Position numbers and translations under genes: made by a program. Shown here piece by piece: positions 34,970 through 41,744 of a DNA stretch of 41,744 nt (its first letter is position 1; each line of letters begins with the position of its first letter). Below the pieces are notes generated by a model, which saw only the letters and a list, made by a program, of their open reading frames with translations, made no database searches and had not been told where the DNA came from. The stretch is from Neolecta irregularis DAH-3 (lineage: Eukaryota; Ascomycota; Neolectomycetes; Neolectales; Neolectaceae). The stretch covers positions 1 to 41,744 of the forward strand of contig LXFE01000417.1 of NCBI GenBank assembly GCA_001929475.1, in the 5' to 3' direction.

Positions 34970-35799
34970 ATGGCCGTTTTCAAGAAGTTCTGGCAATGGC
35001 TGCTCTCGTGGTTTTGGCAGGCAAGCAAATCTTATAGCATGACTCTGACTTTCAAAGACTGAAATGGAGGTATAGCAAACCTGACTATGAGATTTCTTTG
35101 TACAGAAGCTGATGCAACTCGATTTTAGATCACCATCATTGGTCTTCAGAACAGCGGGAAGACCACCTTGCTTAATCTTTTGTCGGATGGTGACTTTATT
35201 AGCGATACTATTCGTATTTTCATAATGAAGGCTGTTTGCTGATAACTTTAGCGTACTTGCTGCTTCTGTGGCCGTGTTTTACTATCTAGCACCGTTGGCT
35301 TTAATTTTCGCAAGGTAATACGTGGTAATGTGACTCTAAAATGGTGCTGTTGTCTATATCTTCCAGAGAAACTGATTCATCAGTTGGGATCTTGGAGGAC
35401 AAGCGCGATTTCGAAGCATGTGGGATCGATATTGTCGAGGGATAAATGCTATAGTGTAAGCAGTCCTAATTTTTCGTATCCGTGATAACATGCAGCTTTG
35501 TGATCGATTCTTCTGACCACGATAAGCTGGCTACCTCTGCTGCAGAGCTCCACAATCTTCTCTCAAAGCCCGCGCTTGATCTCATTCCGCTTCTCGTTTT
35601 AGCGAATAAAAGGGATATGCCTAAAGCCCTAACCGTTGATGAAGTCATTGAGCAGATGTACCTCAATTATCTTGAAAGTGGAGCTAAACGGCATAGTCGT
35701 CTTGATTCGATTAAGGGTCGCGAGGTCAGTTGTTACTCAATTTCAGCTAAGGATAACTTAAATATCGAGCCCATCATAAGTTGGCTTGTTGCTCGGTAG
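34970..35799 (+). CDS. ARL8: ARF-like small GTPase ARL8
   Basis: Exons are 34970-35020, 35058-35069, 35129-35213, 35252 (one base), 35290-35343, 35384-35455, 35496-35657 and 35697-35799; exactly 540 coding bases, 179 residues (animal ARL8 is 186). The N-terminal amphipathic helix ([17 protein letters not shown]) replaces lipidation. G1 is GLQNSGKTT, switch I is [11 protein letters not shown]3 is [13 protein letters not shown], then [17 protein letters not shown]4 NKRD and CYSISAKDN (G5). ARL8 links lysosomes to kinesin and tethers in animals and acts on endo-vacuolar membranes in fungi; budding yeast lacks it. The gene is splicing-odd: intron 1 (35021-35057) is GC-AG, exon 2 is only 12 nt, and switch I needs a 1-nt exon. 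Intron 35658-35696 is 39 nt, so retention would not shift frame; alignment to ARL8 says it is removed. Confidence 0.92.
35021..35057 (+). other. GC-AG intron 1 of ARL8
   Basis: Donor CAG|GCAAGC, acceptor CAAAG, 37 nt. Splicing joins SWFWQ to [17 protein letters not shown], matching the ARL8 pattern FWKEEMELTLVGLQ. Reading through reaches TGA. Confidence 0.85.
35214..35289 (+). other. Two adjacent introns flanking a 1-nt exon at 35252
   Basis: Intron A is 35214-35251 (38 nt, GTATTT...CTGATAACTTTAG) and intron B is 35253-35289 (37 nt, GTACTT...TATCTAG). The single base C at 35252 lies between them. The codon CCC is assembled from 35213, 35252 and 35290 and yields the conserved Pro before TVGFN. 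A single 76-nt intron would shift the frame. Confidence 0.75.
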
Positions 35800-36084
35800 A
35801 TTTCATGTTCTTCAGACTTCTCACATCCAGGGCTAAGCGGTGAACGGGTGTTCATATTGATACCTTATTCACTTTTATCTTGGCGTTTATCCATATGGCA
35901 TGTGTTGTTTTGGTATCTTTGATTTGGTATGAGATGAAGGACTAACTGTTTGCATCTGTTTTCGTTTTCGTTCGTTTTTTAAGTCGAGAGAGGAGTTTTC
36001 ACACATGAAATTAAAAATTCAAGGATTAGATAGGATTCTGATGTAGATTCGTCAGCCAAGATTGCTCAATTCAACCTTTTTTCA

Positions 36085-36825
36085 TCAGATTTGATGATCT
36101 ATCTTCAACTTATTTTGGGTAAAATCAGACAACATCCATGCAATCAATCCCCCCAAAAAATATCCAATATATGCTCCTGTAATGATTGTAACAGGCCATT
36201 TCTTTGAATAAGCGATATATGTCAGAGGATAAGAAAATACCTGCCACTCTCTATTCCAATCCAGGGGTATAGGGAATGCACCCAACCAGGCTCCCGTCAT
36301 GACACAAATGCTCTGTGTGAATACTCTGGCATTTCCGTGATACATCAACGCATATACCTTTTGCCATTCTCCGTTGTCCAGCTGGATTATACACGCAAGT
36401 GGAAATACAGCAAGAAAGGCGATATTTAATGACAGCATTGTTGTTTCGGAAAATACTTGAAAGGCAGGCACACCAAACAGAACCATTAAAAGGTGTATCA
36501 CGAAGGAGCCGGCGAGTGTAACAAATGTTGCAAATGTTATGGGCTTCATGTGAGATAGAACAAGCAGAAAAACGCATACCATGGCGTTATTACTGATTGA
36601 ATACTTGAGTTTTACTTTGCCGGTCGATCTTTTGCTCAAAGGAAGACATAAAATTGCATATGTTGTTTGTAGACAGTATACCGATGGTAAAAGCGGACTC
36701 AGTAGAGTTGATGAAGGCGACAAAAGCAGTTTTTTCCACGCGGCGACCAGAAATACAAGAGGAAACACAGCATTGGTTAGATGGATAAATCTATCTGTGA
36801 ATGCGGAGAATGGTGTGGTTTTCAT
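36085..36825 (-). CDS. GPI11: GPI-anchor biosynthesis protein PIG-F / Gpi11
   Basis: An intronless frame of 246 residues with ATG complementary to 36823-36825. About six hydrophobic membrane segments, for example FPLVFLVAAW, FATFVTLAGSFVIHLLMVLF and IITGAYIGYFLGGLIAWML. The PIG-F signature GAWLGAFPIPLDWNREWQ is followed by W-P-x-T-x-x-x-GAYIGY. PIG-F/Gpi11 is an ER membrane partner of GPI ethanolamine-phosphate transferases and is needed to complete the anchor before transfer to protein. It is divergent from MIC26/27, with 122 bases between the ATGs. GUP1, in the same window, acts later on GPI anchors; the proximity may be chance. Confidence 0.9.
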   Translation of the reverse strand: MKTTPFSAFTDRFIHLTNAVFPLVFLVAAWKKLLLSPSSTLLSPLLPSVYCLQTTYAILCLPLSKRSTGKVKLKYSISNNAMVCVFLLVLSHMKPITFATFVTLAGSFVIHLLMVLFGVPAFQVFSETTMLSLNIAFLAVFPLACIIQLDNGEWQKVYALMYHGNARVFTQSICVMTGAWLGAFPIPLDWNREWQVFSYPLTYIAYSKKWPVTIITGAYIGYFLGGLIAWMLSDFTQNKLKIDHQI

Positions 36826-36947
36826 GGCATCAAATTTGACATCAACTCCTCATTTTTGTCATTTTTGTTCCACCGAGATGGTCACTTCTTTGCGTTGGGT
36901 ATCTTGCATATTAACGAATAATTTACTAATATTAGATAATCAAAAGA

Positions 36948-37666
36948 ATGTTACCTTTTACTGGAGTATTTCCTAGGACTGCACTAATTGCTGTTTCACA
37001 AAAAGACGAAAACCCATCGCCAAATTTGACCCACATATTTACCAAATCTTCAAAATTATCAATCTACGATCCACCCGAGCCGACCTTGGTTCTTGAAGAA
37101 CTTCCTCCGATGTTGCTGCAAACTCACTTTCGAATTGGGCGAGAATGGGTCAACAAAAAGTACCGTCATACTCGTTGTGGAATCGACAATCTAGTCGATC
37201 GTTGGATTTCGCTGGAAGGGAAAATTGAAAAGACAGCCAACGAAGTCAAGCCGATGAATGGAGAAAAAGTCATGCCTGGTGGTATGTATGTTGTGATCTC
37301 AGGGATGGCGGGGTCTATATTATCACGGAATCGTACGTTCAGTTTATTTCTTAGAGCTACTGAATACTAGGGTTATTTCCGGTTCGGTTAGCTATGCCAA
37401 TTCTCACTTCAATTGGCGCGGCGATATACTTTTTGCCGCAAACTTCTCGAAACATTGGAGCTCTCCTCTTGAAAATCGAACGCAAGATACCGAAATTGGA
37501 GAAAGTGCACAATCAAATTCATAATCAACTTCTAGAAGCAGTAGAGTATGCTGAACGGACGAAAGAGCAGGGACAAAGAACTATTGAGGAGAGTGTGTAT
37601 AGAAGCCGAAAGTTTGTCGAGGCTAGCACTGGATTGCCTGTTGCTCAGGATAGAACTGAGGTATGA
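36948..37666 (+). CDS. MICOS subunit of the apolipoprotein O family (MIC26/MIC27)
   Basis: Exons are 36948-37332 and 37371-37666, with a 38-nt GT-AG intron; 226 residues in frame. KLSIYDPPEPTLVLEE is followed by a helical region, then the family core GGMYVVISGMAGSILSRNR and LTSIGAAIYFLPQTSRNIGA with two membrane-like segments. A coiled C-terminus follows (VHNQIHNQLLEAVEYAERTK). Mic26/Mic27 sit in the mitochondrial inner membrane and stabilise Mic10 oligomers at crista junctions. The start is the first ATG in frame; the N-terminus (MLPFTGVFPRTALIAVSQK) could serve as an import signal. Confidence 0.85.
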
Positions 37667-38214
37667 TTTACTTTCAATTGGTTACTGAACCCAAGTAAAT
37701 AGTTACTGATAAAGTAATTGGCTACTGAATCTAATGTAACACCCTTTCATAATAAATTTGATCTGTCGAGTCTGTCATATAGCTTTGTAGTAAAAGGCGT
37801 ATGACTGGTCGACATGATCAGTAACTAGACATTGGACCGCCTTTCTCTTGAGCTGCTACTTCAAATATCATATAGTGTGGCAACCTACTGTTCTAATTGA
37901 CAATTTAAGAAAACTTTTGTGGAAATCTGTTGACACGAGAGATTCCATTTTGAAAGCCTCTTCATTATGTCAGTTGACTAATCTCTTTCATAGAATTATG
38001 TGCATTACTATCTCTATCTATTGGTCTATAGATCTCTGGATATTCTAATTCTATTCAAGATGAAAATTGAATTCATTTCAATGTTTTCGGTTTTGTGGGG
38101 AGGCCACTTGATAGTTTTACTTTGTCACCGCCATCCTCCAAAGAGTTATAGGCATCAACAGAACCCTTTGGATTTCCAACTGTCTTTCAGGTAAAAAGAT
38201 TTCCTTTTACTCAT
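37667..38214. other. MIC26/27-KAR9 intergenic region with small repeats
   Basis: About 550 AT-rich bases. Three imperfect copies of a GGTTACTGA-type word lie at about 37680, 37705 and 37722, and a related inverted copy (TCAGTAAC) is near 37820. No gene recognised. Confidence 0.4.
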
Positions 38215-40133
38215 ATGGAGTTGTCACTCGGTCGCTTGACGCGATCTTCCTCCTTGATGTCTGTTACTTCCCTGGCCAGACAGTCATTTTCCACCCAGTT
38301 GTCCCGGTTGACTTCGCTATCTCTCCCATCAACTGAATATCTGCGTTCCAAGATATCTTCGCTGCAAACTCCGGAAGCGATCGTCTCACTTCGGGCATCC
38401 GGGCAGGATATTTTGAAATGGATAACCGTGGCTCAGGCTGTGCTCTCCGGATTGGACGCCGAAGACGATGTTGAATGGGCTGCAAGCGGAAAGGATTCAC
38501 TGGGAAAAGTAGAACTTGCAGTGACAAATTTTGGAGAGATAATCAAGACTTTTATTGAATTATCCGATGAGGTCAGCAGTCGTGATGATCCCAACCCTAC
38601 GAGCCTCGCTGAGCTGGTCCGAGGAATTGATTCAATTACCGATGCATGGGCAAAAGTCAAATCGACTTTGGATAATGTGAAAGAACAGGTTGAAATTTCC
38701 TTAGAATGGGTGGAAAGCATGCAGATCATTAATGATATCACAACCGAACTCGACGAGTGCCAAACCATCGCCTTTGAAATCGAGGAAGAACGACATAAAG
38801 CGCCAAAAGTGCTCGGCGAAGAAGGAGTTTGTCAAGAAAAGCCTTCTTTACCCAACTGGGGTCACCGAAGATCGAACACTTTCGACGAATCAAATATGTC
38901 TATGGTGAAATTAGATGGACGGATGCAACCACTACGCGCGAGTCTCGACTTTCTAAAACCTCGACTAGTCAGCTTTGCAAAAAGAGCTGATCTCGCGTTT
39001 CCTAGCGCAATATTAGAGTTGAACGAAAAGAGAAACCATCTGGAGAATCAGTGGAACAAATTGAAGAGCAATTATACGAGTTTGAAAAAGGAATTGGAAG
39101 ATGATCATTGGGTAGCTAGTTTTAAAAGTACTGCTGCACAAGTATATTCAAAGCTCTTTTACAAAGGTTGATTTTCCAGGCTAATCATATGATGGATTCG
39201 ATAGAACGATCATTACGAAGGGTGCAATCATATCTCTTGACTGGAGCCTCTAAAGATGCGGAGAAATGTGTCAAGACATACTATGCTAAACGTTCAGGAT
39301 ACGGTATAGACAAAACCCATGTATATTGTCTGACTGACAAAGGACCCCCAATTGAACGTGTCTTGACGATGTTTGAAAGCCATCTTCAGTCTCGTGGCAC
39401 ACTCAACGGCGTCATTCTTCGTACGAAATCCGTAATACAGAATCGTTGGGCGGAATTATCGAAAGAAATGGATCTTCTTGAACACCAGGTGGACTCTACC
39501 TTTTCGGACGGTATTAGTAGTATTAGTCTAAACGATATATCGGATTCAGGAAGCACCGCTCCAAGTGAACCATCTCGAGCGATTACCCCCAAAAGAATGT
39601 CGAATGCTTTACCGCCAAGCGTATTACCCCAAATGAAAAGTCCGACTCGAATTCCGTTGTCGACAAAACGGATAAGTTTGGCTCCTCAACATGCTCTTAA
39701 TACTCCAGCAAGGAACAATCGAGCTGTATCTCCAATTCCACCAAGAACCCTTCGTCGTCTGACTTCGTTTTCTTCGATGGGGAAGATTACGCCTCCTAAA
39801 CCATTGTGGAATTCATCCATCAAAGCAGACGATGTTTTTACAACTTTCTTGCCGAGCCCCGTTCACTCGCCTTCTTCGCAGACATTTCATGCTCGAATTT
39901 CATCAAATCCACCTTGCACAAACCATTTCAATGGTTCTGCAAAATCTTCAGATGGACTTAAGAGTATCGACGAAGTTATCAATCGCCGAGCAAGTTCAAT
40001 TCCCCGACCTCTTTCAGATATTCTTAGAGTGTCAAGACCACGGAGAGAGAGCGCAATGCATATACCAGCCTGCATTAAAAGCCCATTAAGCGAGAGCGGA
40101 GCGAATGGTAGGCCTAAACCAGCATGGAGATAA
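38215..40133 (+). CDS. KAR9: KAR9-family microtubule-guidance protein
   Basis: Exons are 38215-39141 and 39180-40133 with one 38-nt GT-AG intron; 626 residues. The first ~310 residues form the KAR9 helical domain: SLGKVELAVTNFGEIIKTFI, AWAKVKSTLDNVKEQVEISL and FEIEEERHKAP. After the intron comes ANHMMDSIERSLRRVQSYLL. The C-terminal ~200 residues are disordered, Ser/Pro/Arg-rich and carry SxIP-like EB1-binding candidates (SRIP-type words such as TRIPLS and SSIPRP). Kar9 links EB1 (Bim1) on microtubule plus ends to type V myosin to orient the spindle. Without the intron the frame stops at 39169, so splicing of 39142-39179 is required. Confidence 0.85.
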
Positions 40134-40407
40134 TCTCGGATCATTTTTCTTCGTTGTGCGGAATAATCATTATTACGGGTGGGATTCATTTATTTTTACA
40201 TTTTTTGGTGGTTGCTGTCTCATTATCACTGTTTATCTGTGGTCCATTGTTCATTACATTTATTAGTAGAATTTTTCTGTCTCCTCGAGGTTTAGTTTAA
40301 AAAACACCACTTAATAGTGGCTTATCATCTCATGCTACCCTGGTCTTCAACTGACATACACCTTGGTTTTACCCTATCTACTAAAATAAATGTCATCAAA
40401 GTTACTA

Positions 40408-40574
40408 CAGTCGAACCTGCTTATGACGCATGTGGCGTTCAGGGTATTCGCTGAAGGCGGATTCATTCTATCTTGATAGAAAAATCCCTAATACTGAATA
40501 ATTTTGAAAATCAGTCGAGTTCGTTATAAGGGGGAATTTGTTATGCAGAGGTTCCCTATAGCCAGGTTAGACTG
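40408..40574. mobile_element. 167-bp MITE with pogo/Fot1-like inverted ends and TA duplication
   Basis: The left end reads CAGTCGAACCTGCTTATGAC; the right end, in reverse complement, reads CAGTCTAACCTGGCTATAG. TA lies immediately outside both ends (40406-40407 and 40575-40576), the target-site duplication of Tc1/mariner/pogo-type elements. The interior has no coding frame. It also contains GTTATAAGGGGG, a word often seen near such ends. Confidence 0.75.
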
Positions 40575-40612
40575 TAGTACAAATAACAACTTGGGTCTTG
40601 GGAGACTTCAGG

Positions 40613-41340
40613 TTAGTGGGGAGGAGATGGCAAGGGAAACCATTGGAAATGGACATATTTGAGAAGCCAGAGCAAGGCATGGTCGCTGCCCCAGTGGAGG
40701 GAACCATCTTCTGTAAAAGGATCAAAGAGTGCAGTTTTTGCGGGGTACTCGTTGTCGTTGAGGAAGAGGGCAAGATGGGAGATGCCTGAGGGATCTCGAA
40801 AGACAAGACTGCTGTGCCAGGATGCTGTGGAGGGTGCTGAGGGGCAGGGAGAAGGTGTAGGCACCGGAGAGGGGCAGGGCGCGGGCGAGTCGCGATTGTG
40901 GTCGAGACCTAGGTCATAGGCTGCATAGCGATATAAATTGTAGTCTGCGGTGCAGAGTAGGCGGGCATCAGTGATCCGAGAAAGTAGGCCATCGGCTGCG
41001 GGATGAGAGTGGGCCATAGTGAGAATGCCAGGGGTGTTGTCATAGGTGCGGGGCTTGGAGTGGACATATACCTGGAGTGGGTGTGACCAGAAAGGGCAGC
41101 ACCTTTGGCTTTACATAGAGCAGGCGGGCAGGTGTAGTGGGAGACCCCAGTCGGTGGGGTGCAGTCTCGGCAAGTGGCGAGGAGTATGAGTGGAGGTCTG
41201 GAGGGACTTGGAGGTAAGCAAGGGTGAGGAGGGTGTGGTGGAGCGGCGACCACTTCTCGGAGGTGGCACAGATCCAGCACGATGCAGCCGGCGATCTCGT
41301 CGAGGCATGAGAACGCCTGCAGCGGCACGTCGAGTAGATG
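40613..41340 (-). CDS. Unrecognised GC-rich reading frames
   Basis: A block of clearly higher GC than the rest of the window. The minus strand carries a frame (41017-40613) with codons mostly ending in C, containing LVFRDPSGISHLALFLND and HALLWLLKYVHFQWFPL. It is preceded by another frame with AYLQVPPDLHSYSSPL and ARLLYVKPKVLPFLVTP. The two seem to continue one protein, but the join near 41050 needs a +1 shift and no convincing intron was found. I recognise no family. It may be a diverged or decayed gene, or cargo of the adjacent transposon. Confidence 0.3.
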
Positions 41341-41465
41341 TAGTTTGGCTAGTCTGGCGGTAGTCTATAGAGGAGTACAGGCTATAGTTTGATTAATATC
41401 TGAAGACATTGTTCACCACAGCACAAGCTGATCTTTGCGCAGAGGGATATCTGGGCGGGGACGGA

Positions 41466-41700
41466 GGAGTTGAGGAGGAGATGGTTGCCAAGGCGAAGGA
41501 GGCGTCGATTTCCTACTCTTGCAATGATGGCTATTGATATACTTTCTGCACCAGCAATGGAGGCTTTAGCTGAGAGGCTGATTTCATCAGCAATATTAGA
41601 TTTTACAAATTGGCGGAATCTGCTACTGGCAGGCACTGGGGAGATGTTGCAATGTATAAAATCATGGGATAACTGCTCTAAGCTCAACACCGACTTAAGC
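41466..41700 (+). mobile_element. hAT transposase C-terminal dimerisation region (remnant)
   Basis: The translation reads FPTLAMMAIDILSAPAMEAL, then AERLISSA, TNWRNLL and MLQCIKSWDNC. This matches the conserved end of hobo/Ac/Tam3 (hAT) transposases (FPxLxxMAxDILSIPAMSxxxER...). No DDE core or BED zinc finger is seen on the plus strand in the preceding kilobase, so the copy appears truncated or rearranged. The family's usual Ser-x-x-x-Glu-Arg-x-Phe-Ser block is altered (LAERLIS). AC-rich sequence with ACTTAAGCGACAC follows at 41690-41720 and could hold an element end. Confidence 0.7.
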
Positions 41701-41744
41701 GACACCCCCCTTTACGCGACACCTCGCCCAAAAAAAACGTAAAT

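Noticed and set aside
35070-35128. Possible second 1-nt or tiny exon in the 59-nt ARL8 intron
   Set aside because: A single GT-AG intron gives the correct frame and homology, so no extra exon is needed.
36581-36976. Plus-strand frame across the GPI11 gene
   Set aside because: It overlaps the PIG-F membrane protein on the other strand and has no domain; MIC26/27 starts at 36948 in its own frame.

Overview
The window is nuclear DNA of an ascomycete fungus. It has about 42% GC and is gene-dense. Genes lie on both strands and are split by very small introns, mostly 32-45 nt, with a branch-site-like CTAAC or CTGAT motif just upstream of the 3' AG. The best guess for the lineage is Taphrinomycotina or another early-diverging ascomycete. 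This is inferred from fission-yeast-like versions of Argonaute, Rnc1 and Prh1, from a retained ARL8, and from the tiny introns. No species is claimed. I saw no tRNA, rRNA, CRISPR array or phage.

Layout. 2-1096 (+) is the 3' part of a TMEM135-type membrane protein. 1704-2885 (+) is a three-KH RNA-binding protein (Rnc1/PBP2 type). 2964-4184 (+) holds unrecognised coding-like exons followed by an Argonaute gene cut off before PAZ, MID and PIWI. 10383-4486 (-) is the giant trafficking protein DOP1. It is divergent from 11030-13131 (+), the Rab7-GEF subunit MON1. 16597-13199 (-) is valyl-tRNA synthetase with a mitochondrial-type N-terminus. 17880-16809 (-) is a CENP-K-like kinetochore protein. 19749-17995 (-) is a basic, probably mitochondrial protein. 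19894-20310 (+) is the SWR1-complex zinc-finger protein VPS71. 23023-20357 (-) is a Dhr2/Prh1-type DEAH helicase. It is divergent, across a promoter with an MCB box, from the RecQ helicase at 23345-27894 (+).

The right third holds GUP1 (28246-30237 +), APC2 (30450-33049 +), proteasome beta-2 PUP1 (33491-34518 +), ARL8 (34970-35799 +), GPI11/PIG-F (36825-36085 -), MIC26/27 (36948-37666 +) and KAR9 (38215-40133 +). The last 1.6 kb looks different. It has a 167-bp pogo/Fot1-like MITE with TA target duplications, a GC-rich block with an unrecognised reading frame, and the C-terminal end of a hAT transposase.

The genes are not an operon and share no single pathway. Several serve endomembrane traffic (DOP1, MON1, ARL8) and several serve chromosome or cell-cycle biology (RecQ, CENP-K, APC2, KAR9, VPS71).

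The most striking observation is in splicing. Reconstruction of ARL8 needs a one-nucleotide exon between two adjacent 38- and 37-nt introns to restore the conserved Pro-Thr of switch I. The three genes GUP1, ARL8 and AGO also contain four well-supported GC-AG introns. The KH gene carries a 36-nt intron-like insert that begins with GA instead of GT. Exon joins were checked by hand for frame: the coding length is a multiple of three in TMEM135, the KH gene, VPS71, RecQ, GUP1, PUP1, ARL8, MIC26/27, KAR9, MON1 and CENP-K.
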